The notes beneath the pieces are model-generated. The model was not told where the DNA came from. It saw nothing but the letters and a program-made list of their open reading frames with translations, and did not search any database. Of a DNA stretch of 64,000 nt, positions 1-9,493 are shown one piece after another; position 1 is the first letter of the stretch, and each line of letters starts with the position of its first letter. Source of the stretch: Symsagittifera roscoffensis (Eukaryota > Xenacoelomorpha > Acoela > Convolutidae). The translations under genes and the position numbers were made by a program. The stretch covers positions 28,110,833 through 28,174,832 of the forward strand of contig NC_087062.1 in NCBI RefSeq assembly GCF_963678635.1. Direction: 5' to 3'.

Positions 1-752
1 CAGTGAACAATCAACTATTTTCAGACTGACATTTGGATTATCAGATAACATGTAAAAATTAGGTCTAGCTCGAATAAGTTTAATTCGAACTTTGGTATTT
101 GGTAGCAACAGTTTTTCGCAAGTAAACAAATCAATGGCGAGCCTCCCATGTTATCCCTGTTCCCAAGGAATTCCCTGAGTGAAAAAGTTATCCCTGTTCC
201 CAAGGAATTTGCTCTATCAGTGAATGGATACATATCAAATGCATCAGGATTTTCTTCAAAACTGTATCCATGACAAGCAAGAATTCCTTTATTACTCACT
301 GCTGACGAGTTGAATTCGTTCGATATCTGTGCCTTATGAGGATATAATCCATTGGCCTTGTAAACCATTGTATTGTTAAAATAAACTTCACAGTTGGAGA
401 ATAGAGAATGTAGTAGATTGTTTACATAAGTTAAGTAAGTTTGTGGTTCCTCATCTGAATCTTCCTCCGATTTTGCTTTATGTTCTGCTTTTTCTTTTTT
501 GAAAGCATCAAACAATCTTCCTTTGAATAGTTGAAGCTTTAAGCTAAGATGGGTATCACGCATATCCAAGTAGAGATTACGATCCGTTTCAAATTCAAAC
601 TCAATACTGCTTTCATCCAGAGAAGTACTGGGGAATACTTCTTGTGTGTAAGATGACATAATTGTTTCCAAAACTGGGACTTTATCAAAAATCTCCAAAG
701 AAGAATTTGTAAACGCTCCGTACCAAAAATGACTACTTTGATTTACACTCAT
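1..752 (-). pseudogene. Polinton major capsid protein (hexon-like), N-terminal part, frameshifted, cut by window edge
   Basis: Polinton major capsid protein, double jelly-roll family, which would form the icosahedral shell. It starts at 752 with MSVNQSSHFW. The acidic linker near residue 95 (SEEDSDEEPQ) and the following stretch ending in MYPFTDR resemble Polinton/adintovirus capsid N-termini. The open frame ends at 21, but from about 120 leftwards a different minus frame reads with capsid-like character (a basic stretch followed by a PNFYML core) to the window edge. A frame break therefore lies at about 120-215, beside a direct repeat of about 24 bases (150-173 and 187-210). The start codon overlaps the stop of the upstream pX-like gene as ATGA. 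The C-terminal jelly roll lies outside the window. Family call fairly sure; whether the break is biological or an assembly error is open. Confidence 0.7.
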
Positions 753-1118
753 TTTATCTTGTCAAAAATGTCTTTGCGAAAAAGACTGATTTTTGAACTA
801 CTCTTTCGAGAAATGGTTCTTCTTGTTCTACGCTTGGATTTCTTTTTTCCACCTCCCAGCTGTTTTCGAACTGTTTTTGTTCCAACATCTTTTGCAAACG
901 TTTTGAGTTTTTTTTGTCCACTGACAACTTCTCCAATCTCTGGAGCGGCAATTTCAAATAAATATGCTCCGATTCTTTTTTGCAGCTGGGACTATATATT
1001 TTTTAATGAAGGGAATTGCAGTTCTCCCAAGAGTTTGTGCAAGAGCACCAAAACTTCTTCGACGCTGCCTTGCATGTCCAAGAAAAATAGGAAAATTAGC
1101 TGAACTTTGAGCAACCAT
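749..1118 (-). pseudogene. Polinton basic core-like protein (pX/mu-like), copy 1, frameshifted
   Basis: Small basic protein between penton and major capsid genes, the place of the adenovirus pX/mu-like protein in Polintons and adintoviruses; such proteins are thought to condense DNA in the capsid. The start at 1118 (MVAQSSANFP) is chosen because it follows the penton stop by under 20 bases. The first frame reads an ARQRRRSF basic patch and then a hydrophobic stretch (TAIPFIKKYI). At the T6 run 976-981 (A6 on the coding strand) the reading moves to another frame, which continues with a Lys/Arg-rich tail (GGGKKKSKRR) to a stop overlapping the capsid ATG. The second frame is not open from its own ATG, so this is a break, not a separate gene. 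Both tandem copies share this A6 run. Confidence 0.6.
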
Positions 1119-1135
1119 TTCGTATGAAGTATAAA

Positions 1136-1986
1136 TCAAAAATGATTATCCGAAATCTTGCGAAACAAGAGGACAACTCGTGTAATTCCTACGGACACAA
1201 AAGGAATTTTTTCACCTGTAGTATCCCTTAGTTCTATTTTTATGCTGTGGAAAAAACTTTTCATAATTTTTTAAATTGTAGATTTGTGAAGGATTGATAG
1301 TTCATGTACTGTCCTGTAGATATTATGTCTCCATTTTTTACTTTGGAAATGAAAGGAATACAACGCAGTAATGGAGTTTATGTATCGCCTACTATATTAT
1401 ATTCTATAATATCACTATAAATCATTAAGGAATGTATTCTTATAATGTCGTAAGAATACTGAGGATAATGTGGTCCTTTTCCTTTCATTATAACACCTGT
1501 CTGATTTTGTTCTAAATCACAACCAAAAATGTGACTCAAATCAGCACTTTGAATTATAAACACTGATTGATCTTCAGGTAAATGAATGGCAACTTTTTGT
1601 GTAATCTTATCTACTGATACATAAATTCCGTTATATTCATATTTTTGTGCACCTATACGTTTTCGAACTTTGTCATTCATGGCTACAACTATATCAACAA
1701 TACTTGGATACAATCCAGGCTCAACATGCATCGGTTGAATCTTTCTTTTTTCCTCAGGACTTTCTCGTCCATCTACGAAAGTAAACTTTCCCTCTCTAAC
1801 GTTTTGGTACAAAGGAGGGTACGATATTTCTGAAATAGCAACCTCCCATTCTCCTTTTAGATGTATTTGTTCCGGTAGAAAATTTGTAAAGGAACTAAGA
1901 CTGTTATTCGGATAACAATTAAAAGAAGCATTAGAAACTAGCTCAATAGTAAAAAAATCCATGACAACTGATCGATAAAAACTCAA
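1136..1986 (-). pseudogene. Polinton penton/minor capsid protein, copy 1, with in-frame stop and frameshift
   Basis: Minor capsid (penton-like, single jelly-roll) protein of Polintons. The 202-residue open part has the family hallmarks: an N-terminal FTIELVSNAS, then NSLSSFTNFLPEQIHLKGEW, EVAISEISYP, and near the end RIHSLMIYSDIIEYNIVGD. Start may be the internal MDFFTIEL at 1962. A TAA at about 1377-1379 ends the frame, yet family-like sequence continues in the same frame (ISKVKNGDII, then STGQYMNYQS). It breaks again near 1260 and finishes at the TGA of 1136-1138 after a VSVGITRVVL stretch. Both copies share the TAA. Copy 2 reads through the 1260 region in one frame but with a TGA. Probably decayed rather than recoded. 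Confidence 0.72.
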
Positions 1987-2005
1987 TTTAAAAAATGACT
2001 TACCA

Positions 2006-2961
2006 CTAATTTGAACATTTTCTCAGCTCTTTTTCATAAAATTTTCCCAGATCTTCTTCTTTTTCGAGATCTTTGATGATGTATGTTGGAGGTTTTTTTG
2101 TAGATATTGCCGAAATTTCAAAATTTCATCTGTAAACTGTGGCTTGTATCCTTTTCGGAACGGAATATCATTTTTCGAAATTCTAACTCTATCACCAATT
2201 TTGAATTTTGGTTTAGTATATTTCTTGAATGATTTATTATACAATATTGATAAAAAATCACTGTTTTTCACATCTCTGGGAGATTTTCCAATTGATCGAT
2301 TTTTGCGGCAGTTCAATGTAGAAACAAATTGCTGCAATTTGGGGATAAATTTTTCACCATAATCTTCAATGTAACGATATATTATATGTTTTAAAGGTTG
2401 AATTGCTCTCTCAGCAAATGCAGCTTTGGTTTCACTCAATGTTGAGTAAAGTTCAATGTTTTTCTCCTTGCAAAACTTTTTAAAAGTTCCCATATATTCT
2501 GATCCTTTATCAACCCAAAGTTTTTCAGGAGTGTTTTTTCGAGAAATCATTTTTCTAAAAGCTTGTAAAGTGTCTCTGGCATACTTTGTTTTCATTGTTT
2601 GAACTCTGACAAATCTCGAAAAAATATCTACAGCAACTAATAAATACTTGACTCCATTGTTTTGACTAGCTAATTTGTCTACAAAAGCCAAGTCCATACA
2701 CCAAATTTCATTGATATATTTAGAAAACGCCTGAAGTCTTCGGAAAGACCTGATTGGTGGACCAAATTTTGTATACGATGTCTTGGTTTGTAAAAACTTT
2801 TCTTCTTTCTTTTTTGATAAACCACTCGCTTTACTCAAGTTTTGAATAGAACCGTACGCAGCTCTGCCCCTAGAATACAATCTGTTTAGTCTTACCTTTT
2901 CAGATTTTGAAAGGGATCCAAGTTCCTCTATCTTTTGCTTTGGCATTCTTGTTAATAACAA
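2006..2961 (-). CDS. Polinton retroviral-type integrase (DDE), copy 1, C-terminus frameshifted
   Basis: Integrase that would insert the element into host DNA. The core DDE triad is visible: first Asp in EIWCMDLAFVDKL (about residue 90), second Asp in LWVDKGSEYMG (about 152), Glu in KAAFAERAIQ (about 188). The segment after it (KFKIGDRVRISK) fits the SH3-like/chromo-like C-terminal part. The open frame ends at 2023, but after TDEI (about 2120) another frame carries the family-like tail (TYIIKDLEKEE, then GKFYEKELRKC) to a TAG at 2006-2008, so a one-base shift has changed the last ~40 residues. The start may be the internal ATG at 2946. It overlaps the upstream 136-aa gene by about 60 bases. 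Copy 2 carries the same tail shift. Confidence 0.85.
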
Positions 2962-3310
2962 GTTTAGGAGGAAGTTGAGTTGCTTCCAAAATAGTAAAGT
3001 AAATATCTGGAAAATCGGTATTTTTTCGCTTTAGTGTACACACAAAGTCTACAATAGATTCTTTTGTATCTCGATTTTCTAATGTAATATTGTCTGACTG
3101 GCTGAGTTTAATTCTAGGAGAATTTAAAATTAAATCAATAATATGCTTATTGTTGCTCGTTTTCAACCTCGCATTTACAGCACTGTAAACAGAATCAAAA
3201 TTTTTTGCTACAATCTCCTCTTTTTCTTGCTTTTGTTCCAATTTTTGTTTTGTTGGAAGTGTACTTTGTGATTGATAAACTGAGTACGGAATTAAAACAA
3301 ACTGTTCCAT
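2900..3310 (-). CDS. Conserved Polinton protein of unknown function (136 aa), copy 1
   Basis: Small protein beginning MEQFVLIPYSVY, with a Gln/Lys/Glu-rich low-complexity linker (residues 20-35), a helical middle (IIDLILNSPRIKL) and a conserved-looking end (KAKDRGTWIPFKI). Proteins of this form sit between packaging ATPase and integrase in Polintons and adintoviruses; I know of no proven function. The stop lies inside the start of the integrase, in another frame, so translation is likely coupled or the transcript polycistronic. Intact in both tandem copies with one silent-looking difference at about 3125, unlike its broken neighbours. Confidence 0.65.
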   Translation of the reverse strand: MEQFVLIPYSVYQSQSTLPTKQKLEQKQEKEEIVAKNFDSVYSAVNARLKTSNNKHIIDLILNSPRIKLSQSDNITLENRDTKESIVDFVCTLKRKNTDFPDIYFTILEATQLPPKLVINKNAKAKDRGTWIPFKI

Positions 3311-3366
3311 ACTATGTCAATCGTTTAATGACAAAAGGGGTGATGATAGATATCAAATGTAACCCT

Positions 3367-4260
3367 TTAATTGAACTTAAAATAATTCTTCTTTTGTGTA
3401 GAGGAGTTATTTTTTGTGTTAGTTCTGAAATTTTTTTTCGATATTTTACTACGTCTTCTTTCCGAAGATCTCGAAGCTCCACTCTTAATAGGTTTACTAA
3501 ACACTCGCTCAGAAACTGAATGAAATCTTTTGGGCAATTGAGAATGAATTGTTTTCGAAGCCTCAGGGAAAATTTTTGAAATATTGGGAGAATAGAGACG
3601 TATTGTGTACTCATCGTCCAAAAACTTTGTCTCTATTCTAGCTGGTAAGTAAAATTTTGTTGGAACTGAGCCACTATTAGTGCAATACCTAAGTGAATCA
3701 ACTGTTTTTGGGGTTAAATCAATAAGTAAATGACCATAAGGAACGGATGTTGCATCTTGATACCAATCTTTCAATTGAGATCCTAGACCTAGTTGTTGAC
3801 TTAATGTATTGATTTGTAAAACATCCCTCGGCGACTTGAACAAGACTATGTGTGTATTTTGTAACTCTACATCTCGTCCTAATTTGCTTTGATGAAATAA
3901 ATTGTTTTCGATGTATATTGTATTCAGACCCCTGTGTCTTCCCGCAGTAGCAATTTTTACAAATTGTTTGGAGTTTGAAATTTCTTCACAAGAATCATCA
4001 AATATAAGCAAATACTTAGTTCCATTATTGGGGAGATTTTCAATCAAGTCAAAATCTACTCCTTGGATAAATTTAAGGTTTTTTCTTTGCATTTGACTAT
4101 AAAGAGGTTGATAATGTTGATAAGAATAAAAAATTTTGTCGAAAGCTGGTTGAAAAGTACCAAATTTCAACCAATCAAAAATAAGATGCGATTTTCCAGA
4201 TCCACTTGGTACAACTAGGGAAATAAAAATTCGTTCTTTGGTAGATATTTTTTTATTCAT
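3367..4260 (-). CDS. Polinton genome-packaging ATPase (FtsK/HerA type), copy 1
   Basis: P-loop ATPase that would pump the element's DNA into a capsid. Walker A is LVVPSGSGKSH near residue 20; Walker B is YLLIFDDSCEE near residue 85; a following TAGRHRGLNTIYI stretch fits the sensor region. The C-terminus is Ser/Arg/Lys-rich and likely disordered. The start at 4260 (MNKKISTKER) is chosen over an upstream extension because it overlaps the stop of the preceding membrane protein as ATGA. Length about 297 residues, slightly long for the family because of the basic tail. Intact here; copy 2 has one extra T in the run after its start codon, which breaks it. Confidence 0.85.
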   Translation of the reverse strand: MNKKISTKERIFISLVVPSGSGKSHLIFDWLKFGTFQPAFDKIFYSYQHYQPLYSQMQRKNLKFIQGVDFDLIENLPNNGTKYLLIFDDSCEEISNSKQFVKIATAGRHRGLNTIYIENNLFHQSKLGRDVELQNTHIVLFKSPRDVLQINTLSQQLGLGSQLKDWYQDATSVPYGHLLIDLTPKTVDSLRYCTNSGSVPTKFYLPARIETKFLDDEYTIRLYSPNISKIFPEASKTIHSQLPKRFHSVSERVFSKPIKSGASRSSERRRSKISKKNFRTNTKNNSSTQKKNYFKFN

Positions 4261-4520
4261 AGCTTTGGAGAAGGTAGAATATAACCGACTGTACTTGATA
4301 AAATAGCTACCCAAACTGTTGTTTCTTCACATGTTGCGGATAACATAATTCGAACGATTGCACATACTAGCATCAAAACTACAACAAAAAATTGGCACAA
4401 AAAAACTAAAAGAGATCTATTACATGTACGTCCAAACAATTTCCATGATTTTTGTTCATGATTTTCTTCATCAAAAACAAAATTTCCTAAATTTACGGGC
4501 TTGTCACATTGATCGACCAT
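4257..4520 (-). CDS. Polinton small double-membrane-span protein, copy 1
   Basis: A protein of 87 residues starting MVDQCDKPVN. It has a strong transmembrane helix (LLVFLCQFFVVVLMLVCAIV) and then a second hydrophobic stretch (TVWVAILSSTVGYILP), ending PSPKL. Small membrane proteins with this ending are common just upstream of the packaging ATPase in Polintons. A role in virion or host membrane is only a guess. The start is taken at 4520 because the longer open frame upstream has no sign of conservation. Stop and ATPase start overlap (ATGA). Confidence 0.6.
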   Translation of the reverse strand: MVDQCDKPVNLGNFVFDEENHEQKSWKLFGRTCNRSLLVFLCQFFVVVLMLVCAIVRIMLSATCEETTVWVAILSSTVGYILPSPKL

Positions 4521-4608
4521 CTTAACTCTAAAACAAAAAAATTGACAATGAAATTTAATTAAAGTTTGAAAATGGTAGTACATTAAGAATAAAATAATTT
4601 ACAATTTG

Positions 4609-5070
4609 TTAAAAAAAAAATCGAGTCCATGTTCCGTATGCAAATGCTTTTCTTTCTGCACAGTGAAGAGTTTTTGCATGACGAAATGGGCAGTTGCTAC
4701 ACCTCCAATCATATTCTTCATCTTTGAATATCAAAAATTGAACTTTAGGGCAAGCGTAGTCATCCAAATTAATAATCTTTGTTTCCAAAAATTCTGATAG
4801 AATCTTACATTTTTCATAACCTTGTGCAAAAAATTCCGTGTCTGTGGCTTCTAAATTTTTCAAAATTTTTTCAAGTTCAGTATATTTTTCGTAACCACTG
4901 CTCCAATTGATTCCATGAGGATGCTGTGTACACCAAAAAGATTGGGATGTTGGTTTGAATTTTTTGGGAGGAAGAAAGGAATATCCTTCTGTTTGTCCAT
5001 CCTTATAAACTCCTAATTCTTTCACTATATTGCTTTCAATACATTCAATATCCAAAACAACTAGACTCAT
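4609..5070 (-). CDS. DEDD-exonuclease-like (RNase H-fold) Polinton protein, copy 1
   Basis: Starts at 5070 (MSLVVLDIECIE); the beta strand followed by D-I-E looks like exonuclease motif I of DEDD 3'-5' exonucleases. FFAQGYEKCKILSEFL may be motif II-like and IINLDDYACPKV carries acidic residues in a place suited to a further motif. Near the C-terminus are RCSNCPFRH and LHCAERKAFAYGTW, a His/Cys cluster that could bind zinc or supply the last catalytic residues. Similar proteins occur in Polintons and adintoviruses. Exonuclease activity is inferred, not shown. The end differs from copy 2 (T10 versus T9 run at 4611-4620), so the true C-terminus is uncertain. Confidence 0.5.
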   Translation of the reverse strand: MSLVVLDIECIESNIVKELGVYKDGQTEGYSFLPPKKFKPTSQSFWCTQHPHGINWSSGYEKYTELEKILKNLEATDTEFFAQGYEKCKILSEFLETKIINLDDYACPKVQFLIFKDEEYDWRCSNCPFRHAKTLHCAERKAFAYGTWTRFFF

Positions 5071-5110
5071 TCTGTTAACTGATTTCTCTGAAGTTTTTTG
5101 TTTAAAATGA

Positions 5111-5514
5111 TTAACAATCAAACAATGCATATACTGATGAAGCAAATATTTTAACATATAAACAGAAAAATAATCCAGTCACGTGACCAAGAAAGCATGA
5201 ACTGGGGAGACTAGGTGCAACATAACAATACGCAGGACCTTTTTTTGTAGTAGATTTCACAGATCCAGCAGAGTCATGTAGAATTACATGTAGTCTAAAA
5301 TTTTGGAGTTTGCAAAAAAGTAATCCATACAGGAATTTCCGTATCCAATTAGTCCTCCAAAAGGAAATTTTTGGTCCATTTCTTTTAAATTTATGTCCGG
5401 GTCCAAAACAATACAGGTACAAAGAAATAAATTTTTTCTTTTTGTATTTGATGAGAAATCTTGCCTAATAATCTCAAAAACTCTTAGAATTTCATTCAAT
5501 TTCTGTACGTTCAT
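5111..5514 (-). pseudogene. Polinton C-terminally membrane-anchored protein, copy 1, frameshifted
   Basis: The N-terminal part starts at 5514 (MNVQKLNEILRVFEI), has a VLDPDINL stretch and runs to NSKILDYM at 5284. The family-like C-terminal part is in another frame: HVILHDSAGSVKS, then YVAPSLPSSCFLGH and a transmembrane helix (VTGLFFCLYVKIFASSVYA). The break lies near 5285-5300. Proteins with this layout (soluble N-terminus, one C-terminal TM) occur next to the exonuclease-like gene in other Polintons; function unknown. Copy 2 has the same break. Confidence 0.5.
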
Positions 5515-5830
5515 TTTCTACAGTGCATTCGTCAATAATGATACAAGATTTTTTGAAGGTCTCTTCATAACCTAGTAATGAAGGAAGCATATCAAGTAAT
5601 TTATCATATTCTTCTCTTTGTAGTTGTAAAGATTGATTATTTTTCCATTGATTTCCATTTCTACGATATTCTACAAGATCAATTTTTTTGGTATCAGATC
5701 GGTATCCTAAGTAAATTTTTCTTCTACCATTATGCAGAGTCAACTCAAAGTGAGATATTTGTGAGTCTACGTCCAAATTCTGCAAGCTTGGTAAATTTTG
5801 AGATTCTACAATTGTTAGTGAAATTTTTTG
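5492..5830 (-). pseudogene. 3' part of the 142-aa protein, copy 1, truncated at the tandem junction
   Basis: The last ~112 residues match the protein at 10431-10859 almost exactly, up to KISLTIVESQNL. Upstream of 5830 the sequence changes abruptly to the 3' part of copy 2 of the pX-like gene, so the open frame that continues to 5893 is a chimera made by the duplication. It has lost its own start. Its end overlaps the start of the next gene by 23 bases. Confidence 0.7.
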
Positions 5831-6055
5831 CAAACGTTTTGAGTTTTTTTTGTCCACTGACAACTTCTCCAATCTCTGGAGCGGCAATTTCAAATAAATA
5901 TGCTCCGATTCTTTTTTGCAGCTGGGACTATATATTTTTTAAATGAAGGGAATTGCAGTTATCCCAAGAGTTTGTGCAAGAGCACCAAAACTTCTTCGAC
6001 GCTGCCTTGCATGTCCAAGAAAAATAGGAAAATTAGCTGAACTTTGAGCAACCAT
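5831..6055 (-). pseudogene. pX/mu-like protein, copy 2, truncated at the tandem junction
   Basis: The start at 6055 corresponds to 1118 of copy 1. Compared with copy 1 it has an extra A near 5941 and a substitution near 5960, besides the shared A6 run (5912-5917). Its basic tail is cut off by the junction at 5830. No intact product is possible. Confidence 0.65.
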
Positions 6056-6072
6056 TTCGTATGAAGTATAAA

Positions 6073-6924
6073 TCAAAAATGATTATCCGAAATCTTGCGA
6101 AACAAGAGGACAACTCGTGTAATTCCTACGGACACAAAAGGAATTTTTTCACCTGTAGTATCCCTTAGTTCTATTTTTATGCTGTGGAAAGAACTTTTTC
6201 ATAATTTTTTAAATTGTAGATTTGTGAAGGATTGATAGTTCATGTACTGTCCTGTAGATATTATGTCTCCATTTTTTACTTTGGAAATGAAAGGAATACA
6301 ACGCAGTAATGGAGTTTATGTATCGCCTACTATATTATATTCTATAATATCACTATAAATCATTAAGGAATGTATTCTTATAATGTCGTAAGAATACTGA
6401 GGATAATGTGGTCCTTTTCCTTTCATTATAACACCTGTCTGATTTTGTTCTAAATCACAACCAAAAATGTGACTCAAATCAGCACTTTGAATTATAAACA
6501 CTGATTGATCTTCAGGTAAATGAATGGCAACTTTTTGTGTAATCTTATCTACTGATACATAAATTCCGTTATATTCATATTTTTGTGCACCTATACGTTT
6601 TCGAACTTTGTCATTCATGGCTACAACTATATCAACAATACTTGGATACAATCCAGGCTCAACATGCATCGGTTGAACCTTTCTTTTTTCCTCAGGACTT
6701 TCTCGTCCATCTACGAAAGTAAACTTTCCCTCTCTAACGTTTTGGTACAAAGGAGGGTACGATATTTCTGAAATAGCAACCTCCCATTCTCCTTTTAGAT
6801 GTATTTGTTCCGGTAGAAAATTTGTAAAGGAACTAAGACTGTTATTCGGATAACAATTAAAAGAAGCATTAGAAACTAGCTCAATAGTAAAAAAATCCAT
6901 GACAACTGATCGATAAAAACTCAA
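6073..6924 (-). pseudogene. Polinton penton/minor capsid protein, copy 2, interrupted
   Basis: Same protein as at 1136-1986, with one visible residue change in the open part (Val for Ile after KRK). It shares the TAA after NIVGDT. Downstream the homopolymers differ from copy 1 (near 6190-6200), so this copy stays in one frame through the region where copy 1 shifts but has a TGA there. The open part runs 6316-6924. Confidence 0.72.
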
Positions 6925-6943
6925 TTTAAAAAATGACTTACCA

Positions 6944-7899
6944 CTAATTTGAACATTTTCTCAGCTCTTTTTCATAAAATTTTCCCAGATCTTCTTCTTT
7001 TTCGAGATCTTTGATGATGTATGTTGGAGGTTTTTTTGTAGATATTGCCGAAATTTCAAAATTTCATCTGTAAACTGTGGCTTGTATCCTTTTCGGAACG
7101 GAATATCATTTTTCGAAATTCTAACTCTATCACCAATTTTGAATTTTGGTTTAGTATATTTCTTGAATGATTTATTATACAATATTGATAAAAAATCACT
7201 GTTTTTCACATCTCTGGGAGATTTTCCAATTGATCGATTTTTGCGGCAGTTCAATGTAGAAACAAATTGCTGCAATTTGGGGATAAATTTTTCACCATAA
7301 TCTTCAATGTAACGATATATTATATGTTTTAAAGGTTGAATTGCTCTCTCAGCAAATGCAGCTTTGGTTTCACTCAATGTTGAGTAAAGTTCAATGTTTT
7401 TCTCCTTGCAAAACTTTTTAAAAGTTCCCCCATATTCTGTTCCTTTATCAACCCAAAGTTTTTCAGGAGTGTTTTTTCGAGAAATCATTTTTCTAAAAGC
7501 TTGTAAAGTGTCTCTGGCATACTTTGTTTTCATTGTTTGAACTCTGACAAATCTCGAAAAAATATCTACAGCAACTAATAAATACTTGACTCCATTGTTT
7601 TGACTAGCTAATTTGTCTACAAAAGCCAAGTCCATACACCAAATTTCATTGATATATTTAGAAAACGCCTGAAGTCTTCGGAAAGACCTGATTGGTGGAC
7701 CAAATTTTGTATACGATGTCTTGGTTTGTAAAAACTTTTCTTCTTTCTTTTTTGATAAACCACTCGCTTTACTCAAGTTTTGAATAGAACCGTACGCAGC
7801 TCTGCCCCTAGAATACAATCTGTTTAGTCTTACCTTTTCAGATTTTGAAAGGGATCCAAGTTCCTCTATCTTTTGCTTTGGCATTCTTGTTAATAACAA
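6944..7899 (-). CDS. Polinton retroviral-type integrase (DDE), copy 2, C-terminus frameshifted
   Basis: As copy 1 (2006-2961) and with the same out-of-frame tail; the open frame itself ends at 6961. The main difference is in the active site: LWVDKGTEYGG here against LWVDKGSEYMG in copy 1, three base changes within about 13 bases next to the second catalytic Asp. All three acidic residues of the DDE triad are kept. Overlaps the 136-aa gene by about 60 bases. Confidence 0.85.
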
Positions 7900-8248
7900 G
7901 TTTAGGAGGAAGTTGAGTTGCTTCCAAAATAGTAAAGTAAATATCTGGAAAATCGGTATTTTTTCGCTTTAGTGTACACACAAAGTCTACAATAGATTCT
8001 TTTGTATCTCGATTTTCTAATGTAATATTGTCTGACTGGCTGAGTTTAATTCTAGGAGAATTCAAAATTAAATCAATAATATGCTTATTGTTGCTCGTTT
8101 TCAACCTCGCATTTACAGCACTGTAAACAGAATCAAAATTTTTTGCTACAATCTCCTCTTTTTCTTGCTTTTGTTCCAATTTTTGTTTTGTTGGAAGTGT
8201 ACTTTGTGATTGATAAACTGAGTACGGAATTAAAACAAACTGTTCCAT
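7838..8248 (-). CDS. Conserved Polinton protein of unknown function (136 aa), copy 2
   Basis: Identical in protein sequence to the copy at 2900-3310. One base differs (about 8063, T to C on the plus strand) without changing the protein. Confidence 0.65.
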   Translation of the reverse strand: MEQFVLIPYSVYQSQSTLPTKQKLEQKQEKEEIVAKNFDSVYSAVNARLKTSNNKHIIDLILNSPRIKLSQSDNITLENRDTKESIVDFVCTLKRKNTDFPDIYFTILEATQLPPKLVINKNAKAKDRGTWIPFKI

Positions 8249-8304
8249 ACTATGTCAATCGTTTAATGACAAAAGGGGTGATGATAGATATCAAATGTAA
8301 CCCT

Positions 8305-9199
8305 TTAATTGAACTTAAAATAATTCTTCTTTTGTGTAGAGGAGTTATTTTTTGTGTTAGTTCTGAAATTTTTTTTCGATATTTTACTACGTCTTCTTTC
8401 CGAAGATCTCGAAGCTCCACTCTTAATAGGTTTACTAAACACTCGCTCAGAAACTGAATGAAATCTTTTGGGCAATTGAGAATGAATTGTTTTCGAAGCC
8501 TCAGGGAAAATTTTTGAAATATTGGGAGAATAGAGACGTATTGTGTACTCATCGTCCAAAAACTTTGTCTCTATTCTAGCTGGTAAGTAAAATTTTGTTG
8601 GAACTGAGCCACTATTAGTGCAATACCTAAGTGAATCAACTGTTTTTGGGGTTAAATCAATAAGTAAATGACCATAAGGAACGGATGTTGCATCTTGATA
8701 CCAATCTTTCAATTGAGATCCTAGACCTAGTTGTTGACTTAATGTATTGATTTGTAAAACATCCCTCGGCGACTTGAACAAGACTATGTGTGTATTTTGT
8801 AACTCTACATCTCGTCCTAATTTGCTTTGATGAAATAAATTGTTTTCGATGTATATTGTATTCAGACCCCTGTGTCTTCCCGCAGTAGCAATTTTTACAA
8901 ATTGTTTGGAGTTTGAAATTTCTTCACAAGAATCATCAAATATAAGCAAATACTTAGTTCCATTATTGGGGAGATTTTCAATCAAGTCAAAATCTACTCC
9001 TTGGATAAATTTAAGGTTTTTTCTTTGCATTTGACTATAAAGAGGTTGATAATGTTGATAAGAATAAAAAATTTTGTCGAAAGCTGGTTGAAAAGTACCA
9101 AATTTCAACCAATCAAAAATAAGATGCGATTTTCCAGATCCACTTGGTACAACTAGGGAAATAAAAATTCGTTCTTTGGTAGATATTTTTTTTATTCAT
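8305..9199 (-). pseudogene. Polinton packaging ATPase, copy 2, 5' frameshift
   Basis: Walker A (PSGSGKSH), Walker B (LLIFDDSCEE) and the rest are as in copy 1, but the T run just inside the start codon has 8 bases instead of 7 (about 9187-9194). This puts the ATG out of frame and a TGA directly upstream of the coding frame, so no ATG start remains before Walker A. Either a true loss in this copy or a homopolymer sequencing error. Confidence 0.75.
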
Positions 9200-9459
9200 A
9201 GCTTTGGAGAAGGTAGAATATAACCGACTGTACTTGATAAAATAGCTACCCAAACTGTTGTTTCTTCACATGTTGCGGATAACATAATTCGAACGATTGC
9301 ACATACTAGCATCAAAACTACAACAAAAAATTGGCACAAAAAAACTAAAAGAGATCTATTACATGTACGTCCAAACAATTTCCATGATTTTTGTCCATGA
9401 TTTTCTTCATCAAAAACAAAATTTCCTAAATTTACGGGCTTGTCACATTGATCGACCAT
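9196..9459 (-). CDS. Polinton small double-membrane-span protein, copy 2
   Basis: Same as 4257-4520 with one residue change (Gly for Glu in the DEENHxQK segment). Start at 9459 (MVDQCDKPVN). Confidence 0.6.
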   Translation of the reverse strand: MVDQCDKPVNLGNFVFDEENHGQKSWKLFGRTCNRSLLVFLCQFFVVVLMLVCAIVRIMLSATCEETTVWVAILSSTVGYILPSPKL

Positions 9460-9493
9460 CTTAACTCTAAAACAAAAAAATTGACAATGAAAT

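Larger units (their letters stand above)
895..5830. repeat. Tandem duplication unit 1 (4.94 kb) of the Polinton morphogenesis block
   Basis: This block is repeated directly at 5831-10769 at an offset of 4936-4939 bases. Differences are few: single substitutions (for example about 1740, 3125, 4456, 5270, 5783), changes in homopolymer length (4247-4253, 4611-4620) and a small cluster near 2494-2506. The sequences outside the two ends share only TTTTG at the breakpoints. Confidence 0.95.

Noticed and set aside
150..210. Similarity of the capsid repeat to a homing endonuclease (I-SceI-like) site
   Set aside because: Only part of the word agrees and no endonuclease gene is nearby.
1377..1379. Stop-codon recoding or an altered genetic code in the penton gene
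   Set aside because: Both TAA and TGA interrupt it, and neighbouring intact genes use normal stops; decay or error is simpler.
3312..3614. 100-aa minus-strand frame beside the ATPase, and its plus-strand partners
   Set aside because: Shadow of the ATPase C-terminus in another frame; repeated in copy 2 only because the DNA is repeated.
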